Below, one piece after another: positions 1 to 31,830 of a stretch of DNA of 64,000 bases. Origin of the DNA: Scatophagus argus (lineage: Eukaryota > Chordata > Actinopteri > Scatophagidae); the NCBI RefSeq assembly GCF_020382885.2, contig NC_058496.1:441001-505000 (forward strand), read 5' to 3'. Made by a program: the position numbers and the translations under genes. Below the pieces are notes generated by a model. It did not search any database. It saw only the letters and a program-made list of their open reading frames with translations, and had not been told where the DNA came from. The stretch's first letter is position 1; the number at the start of each line of letters is the position of its first letter.

Positions 1-588
1 GTGCAAATTAGTACAACTCAGTGGAGTCATAATACAGTAATGTTATGTCCTCTCTTATGTCGTCTCGTATTTCTTCTTCTTTTAGGTCCCTGTGGTCAGA
101 CATTTTTCAGCATGCAGTGTTATGTTGAAAACACAACTCAGAACAGTAGCATGCTAAGCTAACGTCACCTGAACCAGGCTTAATATGCTCACCTGGCTAA
201 AGCACCCAGCTGGGAATGTTTGAGAACACTTTGGTTACCATTTTACAGAACACACACAGGAGTTCTGGGTTGTAAGAACCTCATTTTCAGATGTGCACTT
301 TGTGTAGTCGACAGTTTCTGAAAAACTCAACCATATTCTAACGTATCCAAACATACAGGACAGACAGATGGACCGCAGGCAGGTGGATAGACAGGAGGAC
401 CATCAGGTGGACAGGCAGGTGGACAGACAGTCTGGGGTGTGTTTGCGTGCTCTGTTGTCCCTTCAGCCTCCTGACTTGAAGCAGAACAACCAATCATTTG
501 TTGGATGCTTTACTGGCCCCCATTTTTTCTGACTGTCTATAATCTTCTTCTGTGTCTGCATATTTTCTCTGTGCACATTACCCATCAG
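1..588 (+). other. grin1: grin1 intron upstream of the N1 cassette
   Basis: No exon is readable here. The preceding amino-terminal-domain exons of grin1 must lie before base 1. The stretch holds a short degenerate run of GACAGACAG/GGTGGACAG words near 355-432 and ends in an acceptor (CATCAG) at 588. I see nothing else. Confidence 0.6.
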
Positions 589-20757
<20,169 letters not shown>

Positions 20758-20788
20758 GAGAGAGCGAGCTTCACTGCTGCTGCTGAGC

Positions 20789-20819
<31 letters not shown>

Positions 20820-23800
20820 CAGACTGAGCTTCCTCTGAGACACTCATATAGAGATGGCATCACACTGTGCCAACACACACACACACACAAACACCATCTG
20901 TCATCGCAAACCCCACCCACACACACACACACACAGACACACACACACTCGCCTTGCTGTGCTTGTAGCCGTCTTTCACTAGAGGGTCTTTTATTTTGAA
21001 AGGACTGTTTCAAATGTGTTACTTTGTCTTCGATGTTGTGAACTTGATTCTGTTTCCTGTCTATCACACTGATTGATCGCACTGACTCTTCTATCCTTCT
21101 GATCAGTTTTGGAACTGGTTCATGTCGCTGAAAACTCAAACTCCTAAAATCCAACACACACAGAACCTGCCCATCAATCCGGGACCTATTGATCGATTCG
21201 GCACTGGTCAATCAATTGGGGACCTGTCGATCGATTGGCACCATTCAGTCGATTGGGAACCCGTCGATTGATGTGGGACCGGTCGATCGATTGGAACCTG
21301 ATCACTGGCCAGAGTGTGGTGGGTGGGCCGAGCCTCTGGGTCAGGAAGGTCCTTGAACCCGACCCACAGAGGTCTCCTGGATCACTGCAGACTGAACCAG
21401 GATCTGTTGACTCGCGGTTAATGGAGTCTTGAGAGCTGAGGGGACAAACACGATTTGTGATGAAGGAAGAGGAGGGTTTGGTTCAGTGATTCGAGCAGAG
21501 CTTCTCGTTGCTGGTCAGACTTTATGTAGAAGTGTTTTCTAATGCTGTGGTGTGTGTGTGAGCAGCAGGCGCTTCTTTAGTTCAGTTTATTTCTGATATT
21601 TACTGTAAAAAGTCCAAACATTTGTGTATGTATATATGCACACAAAAATGTGTATATATATATACATATGTACACATTTTTGTGTCTTAGATAGATGGGT
21701 AGATAGTTTATTGATCCCGAGGAAACAGCAGTGTAGGTTAGTCAAAAAGTAAAACAAACAAGGCCTAACTGTTAGTACGAAGTAGACTAAATATGTACTA
21801 AATAAATGAAATATGCTACATAAAGTATAGTAAAGTGCAGAGAAAGCAGGCCGACCGGATTGACTGTGTGTATTCAAACAAGAGACTACAAACTACAGTG
21901 TAAACAGATGTAAATGGATTGCCACTCAAAACTCAAAACTCAAAACTTCGACAGTGCGGTTACTTGTGCAAAACATACAAGATAAGGTGCATAGTGGAGT
22001 AAATGTCCTCAGATTTTACGCCAGATGTGACTCTCAGACTGCCGCTGGGATGGTGACCCCTGAACACCTGGAGATGTGTTGTAGAGGCGGATGTGGACTG
22101 GGTTGAACTGATCCGTTCTCATGCTGTTCCACTTTTTAGTTTTGAAATTCTCTTCTCATTTGGTATGAAAACCCCAAATGAGATGCTGAGCTGCACTGAA
22201 CTGTAGTCAGTCAGTTAAATTATTAAATATGAATTGATTAAATCTAATGAGTGAACACAATAAGAAACACACGTGCTTTGAATTTGTCACTTTTTAAATT
22301 AAGTTCTTTCAGCTTTAGTGTGAAGGAAAGGAGAGACACTGTCTTGTTTTAATTGTTTCAATTTTAAATCTCTTTATGTCGACAGAAAGGGGAAATGATA
22401 TTTAATATTGTATAATAAGTATTTATATGAGATTCATTATTACTTCAACCTATAGAAAACCTGCTAAACAAATGTGAAGGTTTTATATTTCTACATGATG
22501 CTTTCCGAAATGTTTCATCTGATCTGAACCCAGTATTAATATCTGTGATGTTTTAGTGCCGCACCCTGCAGAAAATCTTTTAAGTGTACAGAATCCACAG
22601 TGTACTTCCTGAACCAGAGGCTCCGCCCACTGCCCCCTGACGGTCCCAGAGCATGATGGGACATGTAGTCACTGTGTCTGCTGACCATTCTGTCTACCTC
22701 CAACCTGCCACCAACACAAACTGATGTCCTGTGAAAACCTCCTAACTCCTCACAGGCCTGCTGGAGTTAGGAGGTTTTCACGCAACATAATAAAAACGCA
22801 CTGTGAAGCTGAGAGCCTCACTGAGAACAATGACGAAGAGTGGACTCATCAGTTGGATCAGACGACGAGCACACATCGTCTGAACAGAACTGCACTTCTG
22901 TATTGGAACAGCTGACGGCTAAAGCTAACGACCTAGTAGCATGATCATGGCTAACTAGCTAATGCTAATGATCCACCGAAGGCTAACTTTACCTATTTAC
23001 TACCTAATGCTAATGCTAATGATACCAGTAGTCGGGTTTGATCAGAACGATCTGTTCTTAAGAAGGGCTGACAAAAAGACTGCTCATCTTTCAAATGAAG
23101 TTCAAACTGCTCTCAGATCTTTCATTTTGGGTGTTTTGCAGCAGCCGAGACCAGCTGCTTTGTTGTCTCTGAAGACGAAAAGTCTTGCCGTCACGGTGGT
23201 CTTCGTCACTCCTCTGCAGGCTGATTTCTTGTCTGAAGCTCCTCAGAGGAAGCTGAATGAAGCGACGCCACTGATCTGAGATCAGCTCTGACCCAGTCAC
23301 TCAGAGGCGACTCATTGTTTCATTGTTCTCAGTGATGTTCTCTCCTCACATGATGATCCTGATGCTGTCAAAGGGGGGCTGCACCAGCCAGGACTCGCTT
23401 CAGACCAGCAGCACATCACTGGGTTTAATACGCCACCCAGGAACATGAATGATGAAATGCTGACTGAACAACACTGAGTATCTGTGACTTTAAAGTGTCT
23501 CTGCCACAGCGTTTGGTTTGGTGATGACTGTGTTGCAGACTCTTCACTGCTGCTTTGGTCAAAGTGTAGGAGAGAACTTCATGTTGTAATCAAAGTTCAG
23601 CTTTATTGTACAGAACATGCATTCAGATCGTAATGCAGCCTCCACACGACGCTCAGCGCACGAGTAGAACAAAGAAAGACAACAGCGCATGCAGAAGTAG
23701 GACTAAAGGAAGAAACAGAACAGATACGCATACTGTGTGTGTGTACATGTATGCATGAAGATACAAAAACATGTCGGGTAACTGTGACGAGGCAGGAAAC

Positions 23801-23908
23801 CGTATGGAAGCTGTGAGGAGCCGTTTGAGTTCAGATGTCCTCTTGGCTCTGAACACAACACGTCTACGCACCTGGACAGGTACAGACTCATCAGAGTAGA
23901 AACAAATG
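20758..23908. other. grin1 3' UTR and intergenic DNA
   Basis: The grin1 3' UTR follows the stop and holds (CA)n tracts near 20,790-20,950. No AATAAA is evident before about 21.8 kb, so the cleavage site is unresolved. A curious cluster of GATCGATTG words lies at about 21,180-21,300. A LINE 3' end lies at 21,685-22,060. A short inverted repeat (CCTAACTCC and GGAGTTAGG) lies near 22,740-22,775. No gene is seen. Confidence 0.5.
21685..22060 (-). mobile_element. LINE 3'-end fragment, antisense copy
   Basis: Read on the minus strand the piece ends GATCAATAAACTATCTACCC and then GATA-like tetramers. It shares TTTGTTTTACTTTTTGACTA-type, GGCCT and CTCAGATTTTACGCC words with the sense copy at 32,870-33,205. 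The two are reverse-oriented copies of one LINE 3' end, probably of the L2/Rex1 type in fish. Confidence 0.75.
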
Positions 23909-24977
23909 CGGTTGCAAGAAAAATTATGTGAACCCTTCGGAATTACTTGGATAAACTTGGGAATTCATTTTTCCGTCGATGACAGCAATCGGTCCAGGCC
24001 CCGAGGCAGCAAGGCAGCCCCAAACCGTGACGCCCCCTCCACCATGTTTCACAGTTGGGTTGAGGTTTTGATGTTGGTGTGCTGTGCCTTTTTTTCTCCA
24101 CACATAGCGTTGTGCGTTCCTTCCAAACAACTCATCTGTTTCATCTGTTTCATCTGTCCACAGAATACTGTGCCAGTAGTGCTGTGGAGCATCCAGGTGC
24201 TCTTCTGCAAACTTCAAACGTGCAGCAGTGTGTTTTTTGGACAGCAATGGCTTCCTCTGTGGTGTCCTCCCATGAACTCCTTTCTCGTTTAATGACTTAC
24301 TTATTGTAGATTTGTCAACAATAATGTTAGCATGTGCCACAGATTTCTGTAAGTCTTTAGCTGACGCTCTAGGATTCTTCTTCACCTCATTGAGCATTCT
24401 GTGCTGTGCTCTCACAGTCACGGTCACATCACAGGACGACCACACCCAGGGAGAGTAGCAACAGTGCTGAACTTTCTCCATTTGTAGACAGTCTGTCTTA
24501 CCGTGGACACACGGACATCAAGGCTTTTAGAGATACTTTTGTGACCCTTTCCAGCTTCATGCAAGTGAACGATTCTGGATCTTAGATCTTCTGAGAGCTC
24601 TGTTGTGCGAGGCATGGTTCACGTCAGGCAATTCCTCTTGAGAACAGCAAACTCAAAACTGCTGTGTGTTTTTTATAGGGCAGGGCAGCGTTAACCAACA
24701 CATCCAATCTCATCACATTGATTGGACTCCAGGTTGGCTAACTCCTGGCTCCGATCATTAGCCTAGGGGTTCAAGTACGTTTTCCACCCTGCGCTGTGTA
24801 TGTTTACATGTTGCGTTCAATAAAAACATGAAAACCTTTTATGTGCAGTATTAGTTTAAGCAGACTGTATTTGTCTAGTGATGTGACTTAGATGAATATC
24901 AGAACATATTTTATGACCAATTTATGCAGAAATCCAAGTAATCCCAAAGGGTTCACATACTTTTTCTTGCAACTGTA
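23909..24977 (-). mobile_element. Tc1-like transposon relic, internally deleted
   Basis: The ends GGTTGCAAGAAAAATTATGT and, reversed, TACAGTTGCAAGAAAAAGTA form terminal inverted repeats. Inside, on the minus strand, lie transposase pieces: an N-terminal helix-turn-helix part starting at 24,615 ([20 protein letters not shown]) and a second part (24,481-23,970) with the first catalytic aspartate (LWTDETDE). The frame shifts between the two pieces near 24,424-24,481. The coding part runs straight into the terminal repeat after VIDGKMNSQ, so the second aspartate and the glutamate are missing. This copy is dead. Confidence 0.9.
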
Positions 24978-27680
24978 AACACAATGCCATTACAGTCAGG
25001 CTGTTCAAGATTAATCTTACTGATTTTTGATTGTGTTTTTAAAAAATGGAAATTTTAAAATTCGGAAACATTTTAACAAATTTGCTAAATATGTTTTACT
25101 GCTGATCACAGTGAGGTTTTCCACGTGAGATCTTGAAGGCGACGGTTCAGAACGTGTGGCTTGTGAGAAATGGGTCCAGTGACACAGACTCAGGACCTGC
25201 TGTCCTGACGGGGAGGGACAAACCCGTGTGACGCAAATACAGGAAGTTAGTCGTCTCGTTCCTGATCTGCCTGCAGTCACGTTTCTTATTTTTTTCATGC
25301 TAACATTTGTGGAGAGCAAATATCCTCCTCAGAGAGGCTCAGAGGCTCCAGGTTCAGGTTTTTAGCGGGATAAGAGTGTCTGAAGCATAGTACAACCTTA
25401 AGTTAAAGGTCCCTGAAAGCAACACTTGCATTATTATTGTCCTGAGGCTCCGCATTGTTTCTTTATAAACAAAATAAGCAAAATTTAGCAAAATTTTTCC
25501 TGCGTGTCATCACATTTGCAAATGATTTAAGACTTAAAATACTGCGTAGTTTCACATTCCAAGTGTAATAAACCTGTTTTTCGAAGACGATCTGAGTTTG
25601 TGCAGCTCACCCTGACGGTTACATTGTGATGTCATACTGCGACGTCATGAAGTGGTTTTCTTGTTGTTTTTGGACGTAAAGCACTGATTCAGCTTCCTGT
25701 TTCTCCTGCCGCTGATGATGATGATGATGTCGTCTCACTGCTGTTTGTATTGGATCTGTACGTGTGTGTAAGCTGATCCGAGGTCAGTTTGTTACAGAGC
25801 TGCGGTTACTGCAGTTCGATGTTCCTGTACAGACGTGATATTTTTGGATGTAAGTTTTTTTTCTTGTAAACACTGAAGCTGTTGAAGAAGAAGTTTCCCT
25901 CCATCCCCCCTCCACGCAGAACTTTGTGGACCTTTGACCTCCTCATGAGTCATGAAATGTTTGACTTTCTTCTGTTTGGTTTCTGTATGGCCGTTTGAAG
26001 GTTGTCTTGTTTTTCTCTGTTTAACATGATGACCAGAAAAACCAGTAACTCTTTATTTAACTGATTCCTTTACGTCTTAAAACCCATCTTGACAGGAAGT
26101 GAGACTTAGCTGTAAAGTTCCTAGAAAGTAAGAAGTGCTCTGGTACTCATTATTAGTAGAACAATATTAGAAACATCAACTAAATGTTTAGTGAAACCTG
26201 ACTGAAGCTGCAGAAATGTCACAACATAAAACGTTTCAAGTAATAAATCAACATTGACTTGAGTTAAAAAGTATTTCTGCCTGGTGTTTTTATTTCAAAG
26301 CAGCAGCCTGATGTGCTGTGCAAACCTGTCGACAGACAGCCAATCAGTGACCAGCAGGGACAGAACAGACGACTGGACATCAGTCATGAGGCACGATTTT
26401 CCATCGTGGAATAGAACAGAACAGTAACTGATTTTACTTCGTCTGAACGCTCCTCGTTGGATTAATGTTGTAAAATTATCTGACCTGTTTACTAGTTAAA
26501 GGAACAGTTCACCTCAAAATGGCAAGATCGGCATGATGTTTACCTGCCGCATGGAAGCTCATTCACGTCTCGTCTACGCGTTCAAACACCCACCTCACCT
26601 TTTAGCTTAGCGGCTCTCTGGCCTTCTGGAGAATTGGATCACAGGGGATGGACTGCATCAAGCCACATTATGGGTGTTTTTTTTACTTTTTAAACCAGTC
26701 TCCAGCCTCTTCAGCTGATCAGCAGAGGGCTGCAGTGCTGTTTCACAACAAGGCCTGGACCACCTCACTTCCACCTCATCCATGCTGCCTGTGGTGGTAT
26801 TGAGTTTTGCAGTCTGTTCAGCACAGTCGGCCTCCAGGAAACTGCATCCAGGCTTCCAAGGTCCATATCCAAGATCATCAATCTAGCTGCCGTCTTTCCA
26901 CGTCCACCTTAACTTTCACATCCCCTGACTCTTGTTGGTTCAGGAGAGTCCACCACTTGAACTTCTGCCAGATTACCTGGACTTTGATTCCCTGCCCGTC
27001 AGTAAAGTTTGTCTTCCTCTCTCGGTCTTTTGACCCTTGTTTACTTAATGGAATAAACCTTTTTGTACTTTACTGGACCCACAGCATGTTGTGTTTGTGT
27101 CGTTCTGTGTCAGTTAGTGTAACATTTCTGCCTTTATTTGTCATTTACTTGACATTTCTCTCTCTGAGATGAGTGTGTGAAACTTCAGTAAAACCTTCAG
27201 GTGTTGAACTGTAGTCACACTCCACCACTTTTCAGAAGAACCATTAGATACGTGACAAGTGATTCGAAGGCTCTGATGGGTTCCCTCCTGCTGTCCAGCA
27301 GTTTCTGTTCACTCCCGTTAGATGCATCACTTGGCAACCAGCGTGTCCGTCCATAAACAACCTTTTCAGATGTACTGTGAAACCAAAGCTTGACATGTGT
27401 AATACCACAGTCTCTCCGTCAAGCCTCTGTCTCTTTGATTCTGAAGAAGGACAAGAGCAGACTGTTTCCTCCACGAAAGCCACCACAGTAGTCGAGCAAC
27501 TCCAGTATTGTGTCACAACAACCCAGGTTCTCTTTCCTCTCTGAATGACGTTGGGATGTGGCATCAGACAAGACATGTAGAGATGAAATGTTTTCCTACT
27601 TTGCTCTGTGGTGGTTTAAATGCAATATTAAAGACAGGTGTCCAACGGCAGGGTCCAGTCCTCTCTGCAGTTTGCGTACT
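24978..27680. other. Intergenic, no gene seen
   Basis: No exon or RNA gene is supported. A stretch from about 26,740 to 27,110 looks like the tail of a dispersed repeat (an ORF-free run ending AATGGAATAAACCTTTTTGT), but I cannot name it. Confidence 0.5.
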
Positions 27681-27689
27681 CCCTCTTGG

Positions 27690-27860
27690 CTAGCGTATAC
27701 ATACACATAACATCAAAATTTCCATTTTTATGCAGATGATACTCAGATTTATCTAAGCTGTGACTCTGCATAAGAAGACTGAAAACCTGCTAAACAAAAA
27801 GTCCAGCTAAGTGCTGATAAGACACAGATAGTGATTACTGATCTATTGTCTCCTTCTGTA
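27690..27860 (+). mobile_element. Relic of a non-LTR reverse transcriptase
   Basis: One frame near 27,720-27,760 reads HFYADDTQIYLS, the YADD catalytic box of LINE reverse transcriptases. It is followed after a short deletion by KVQLSADKTQIVIT-like residues. Stops and frameshifts surround it, so only a small decayed piece remains. Confidence 0.7.
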
Positions 27861-28484
27861 ACTCAGCAGAGCAGGAATTTCTCTTAATCATTTTTTGATC
27901 AAAACACACACAACATGAAAATTCAGTGGTTAAGTCCTGTTGAAGGATGAGACCAATTCTGTTAGCCAGGACTCTGACTCGGGCCAGGAAACATGATCAT
28001 GTGACCCTGATCATGGTCATCTTCAGAGCTGATTAGAGGGCTTTTATATTGTCCGGATTCCGTCAGGGACATCAGTTCTGGTCCAGGGTCTGCAGTGACA
28101 GACGGAGGTGATGGAGTCTTTGACAGGCATGAAGAGGTCAGTGTTGTGGTCTCATCTGTTTGAACACCCACTTATTAAAAATGCCTCTCCAGCGATTGCA
28201 CTCGTTTGATCATTTTTAGATTGTTCTAAATGTGTTATGTTTATCACAGAGCACTTTGCACTGTTTGAAAGATGCTAGAAATATAAAGTTTATACAAAGT
28301 TCACCTTTGAGCTGATGATGTGCTCGTGTTTACGACATGTTTAACTGTATACAAATCAGTCAGAAAAATGAAATGAAAACATGATCCAGACTTCACTGTC
28401 ACTTCAGCGTTTCTGGCTGCAGCTCTCAGTCCAGTTGTTGACTCTCAGTCTGAAGGTCACTGTAGCCCCGCACCCAACCGAATA

Positions 28485-28840
28485 TCGAGAACTGAGGACC
28501 TGAAGGAAGACGGGACAGCTCAGAACATTCATCCACCTCCACTGCTCCTGGACTGACCGGCTCACCTGTCAACACTGAGGAGCTTCTGACTGATTACTGA
28601 TCATCAGATCACCTTTGACTTCTGATCAGCTGGTGTGATTGGCTGGGACGCAGAAGAAAAATCAGCACAAAAGAGCACAGAGAGGTGAGGCAAACACGTT
28701 TACGGAGGTATTTATGACAAATAAAGCTGATTTAAAACTCAGTGAATTCACACTGGAAACAGTTGGTTCTCCCACAAAGCACTGCACACAGGAAATGGAA
28801 GGAAACAGATGAGTTGGCTGCGACGTGTTGGACAGTTTCT
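28485..28840. repeat. Dispersed repeat pair member
   Basis: Segments GAGGACCTGAAGGAAGACGG (28,493) and TTCACACTGGAAACAGTTGG through TTGGCTGCGACGTG (28,745-28,828) reappear nearly unchanged and closer together at 47,635-47,780. This is a duplicated non-coding element of unknown class. Confidence 0.7.
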
Positions 28841-28958
28841 GTCCAGATTGCACATTTCCTTCGTCACTCTATCACGCTGTAATTGTTTACAAGCTGTTAG
28901 ACTGTTTTATTCTAGTGTTGTTTTTAATTTTTTGTATATTCTATATTTTTATACTTCT

Positions 28959-29490
28959 TCATACTCTACATTTAAGTCCTTTATACTTTAAATACTGCAT
29001 TGCATGCTGATTTGTGTTTTTTGCCTTTGCACTGACGTTACTGGATGCTGAATGCGAATGCCCTTTTCCTCCTGCCATGTGATCGAGAGTGCTGGGTGTG
29101 TGGTGCATCCACAATTCTGCTGGATGTGTGGATGCACCACCACGTGTGGTGTAAATGTCTGTCATGTCTGTCACATGATCCTCAGCCGTCCTCACTGTCC
29201 ACTGCAGGGAGCTGCAGCTCCCAAAGCAGGCAGTGATGCAGCTGCTCAGGATCTCTATAGTCCCTCTGTAGAAGCTGGTCAGGATGGGGGGCGGAAGATG
29301 AGCTTTTCTCAGCCTTCTCAGGAAGCAGAGACGCTGCTGGGCTCTGCTGCTGTTGAGAGACCAGGTAAGTTTCTCCGCCACGTGGACACCAAGGAATTCG
29401 GTGCTCTTGACGATCTCCACAGAGGACTCATTAACGGTCAGCAGTGTGTGGTCCCCCCGGTCTCTTCTGTCTTCTGAAGTCAACAAACAT
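28959..29490 (-). mobile_element. L2-like LINE reverse-transcriptase fragment
   Basis: On the minus strand it encodes [37 protein letters not shown] and [20 protein letters not shown]. These are the conserved C-terminal reverse-transcriptase blocks of L2-type fish LINEs. The 3' end lies toward lower coordinates. It is truncated and carries frame breaks. Confidence 0.85.
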
Positions 29491-30645
29491 CTCTTTTGTC
29501 TTGTCCACGTTCAGAGACAGGTTATTGGCTCTGCAGCAGGATGTCAGCAGTTTCACCTCCTCTCTAAATGTACAATCACGTCTGGGATGTTCCTAACAAC
29601 TGATTTCCTTGAGGTTTAAACAAGAAGAAGCACATTTCATCTATCAGGTTAAACACCATCAGATAAAATACTGTGTACCTTATCAGAGTTGATATGAAAC
29701 TGATCATCTTGCTCTTCAGTAACATCTCAGACAGCACCTGACCTGCGTTGTTAACATCAAGTTAACAACAAGACATTTCAGTGTAAATGTAGTTTAAATG
29801 TGTCCTGTTGCAGCTGAACTGAAATCCACTGACAGGCTGCACAGGTTGGCTGATTACTGACCTGCTTGGCGTTGCTCAGCAGTGTTGGGTGACATGCCAG
29901 AGTCCGACTTCTGGTTCCCGTCTCTGATGAAATATTTACTGCTCGCCGTTAATGTTTTTCGTCGTGTTACATGTCAGAATCCAGAACATCGTCCTTAAGT
30001 CTCCATACAGCCAAACCAGAGTCAGTTCTAGGGGTGGGGCCACAGGCGCATTGGCCCAAGCTGATTAAGTGCCCCTGTCCCATCACTCATCTGTCCTTCG
30101 TCCAAGAACGATGCTCAGATTATAGGTGGAGGCAATTCCATGTCCAAACTGCTGGGGACAGTAATGCCGAACAGGAAGTCCTCCGTCAATAAAGCTTACA
30201 GAAGAAGGTATGACCTGCTTGAATGCCACCGCAACAGGAGAAGGATTGGGACTACATGGAGAACGGATCAATGGCAGTCAGCAGTTTGTTGGCAGGTCAC
30301 AAATCCCAAAGCAGTTTTGAATGTATGAAAGAACATTTACTTGTTGCTGTCACACAACTCAAGTCTGACAAGCATTAAGTTAAGAAGCAGCAGCAAGATA
30401 TTAATTAATTAACAGTAACTTACTTGTGTTCAGGCATGAATTTAACGTTAGCATTTCGCTGTCGTTGATAAATGTAATGTTAACCCATGCACTTCTTTTT
30501 AATCAGCATTCCTGTGTTAACATTGACCATACTGTTTGGCAGCGACAGAGTAACAAAAAAAAGGATCAGGCACAGGTGGGTCAGTGGTTTTTGGCCAAAA
30601 GAACCTGGGGACCAGCCGCTGAAAATCTGCAGGGTGAGAGCGACA
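29491..30645. other. Intergenic, no gene seen
   Basis: Plain AT-rich DNA with no exon-like block. It ends in the sequence leading into the 15-bp minisatellite. Confidence 0.5.
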
Positions 30646-31065
30646 GAGGACGGCGGACCAGAGGACGGTGGATCCGAGGACAGTGGACCAGAGGAAGGCG
30701 GACCAGAGGAAGGCGGACCAGAGGACGGTGGACCAGAGGACGATGGATCAGAGGACAGTGGATCAGAGGACAGTGGACCAGAGGACAGTGGATCAGAGGA
30801 CAGTGGACCAGAGGAAGGCGGACCAGAGGAAGGCGGACCAGAGGACGGTGGACCAGAGGACGGTGGATCAGAGGACGGTGGACCAGAGGAAGGCGGACCA
30901 GAGGACGGTGGACCAGAGGACGGTGGACCAGAGGACGGTGGATCAGAGGACGGTGGACCAGAGGACGGCGGACCAGAGGACGGTGGACCTGAGGAAGGTG
31001 GACCAGTGGAAGGCTGACCAGAGGATGGTGGACCAGAGGACGGCGGACCAGAGGAAGGCAGACCT
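30646..31065 (+). repeat. 15-bp minisatellite, 28 units
   Basis: The unit is GAGGACGGTGGACCA with variants GAGGAAGGCGGACCA and GAGGACAGTGGATCA. All 28 units keep the 15-base register with no indel. As 15 is a multiple of 3, all three forward frames remain open through it and give acidic EDGGP repeats, basic RGRWT repeats or DQRTV repeats. I see no splice or start evidence that any frame is used. Confidence 0.95.
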
Positions 31066-31195
31066 AACCCTAACCCTTACCAGACAGGAGAGGGGGGAGA
31101 GACAGGAGAGGGTGGAGACATTAGAGGGGGGAGAGAAGAGACAGGAGAGGGGGAGAGGAGAGACAGGGAGGATAGAGAGAACAGTGCAGAGCAGG
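31061..31195 (+). repeat. Telomere-like words and homopurine tract
   Basis: Directly after the minisatellite comes CCTAACCCTAACCCTTACC, two and a half telomere-type units. A GA-rich tract of about 110 bases follows (GACAGGAGAGGGGGGAGAGA). The purine asymmetry could permit triplex DNA; this is inference only. Confidence 0.6.
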
Positions 31196-31830
31196 AGCAG
31201 CAGGATCCAGGCAGGGCCATGGAGGGTTCTGGATCCAGCAGTGGTACCAGGCCTCAGAGGGTAGGGGGAAGGAGATTCTGGATCCAGCAACATGCTGTAG
31301 CAAGTGCTGAGAAGAGATGGAGCACAAGAGCTCCGGGGGAGAGAGCTTTTAGAGAATTTTAAATGATCTTCAATTTGTCCCATCTGCCAGTGTGGGTACA
31401 GCTTATAGGATGCTGTGTATTTCAGTGGATCGACCAATCACACAAAACCACTTTCTAAAACACGAGTAAATTGGTGAGAAATGTCATAAGGCTAACGCTA
31501 TCCGTCTTCCTCTTAAACTGAGACGAGACCCAAACGTTTTTAATCAAGCTGAATCAGAATCAGAATCAGAATCGTCTTCATTGCCATGTAAGTGAAGAGG
31601 TTTCACATTACTAGGAATTGGTCTTGGTGATTGGTGCAAACATAGAACGTAAGAACGAGTGACATATAATAGTAGAATAAGATAAAAATAAAATAGAATA
31701 AGGTAAAACAAAATAAAATCAGTAAAATAAGTCATAATACTAAAGGCTTGATGCATCAGCACCTCCCTGTTATCTTGTGTTTTTTTCTGTTTGTAATTAA
31801 CTAATCGTAAATAATGAATTTTGCAGGCTG

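Noticed and set aside
31061..31080. Interstitial telomere or chromosome fusion point
   Set aside because: Only about two and a half telomere-type units are present, too few to claim either.
30426..31264. Three overlapping forward reading frames with EDGGP, RGRWT and DQRTV repeats
   Set aside because: All come from the 15-bp minisatellite. All three frames being open at once is what a stop-free 15-mer predicts.
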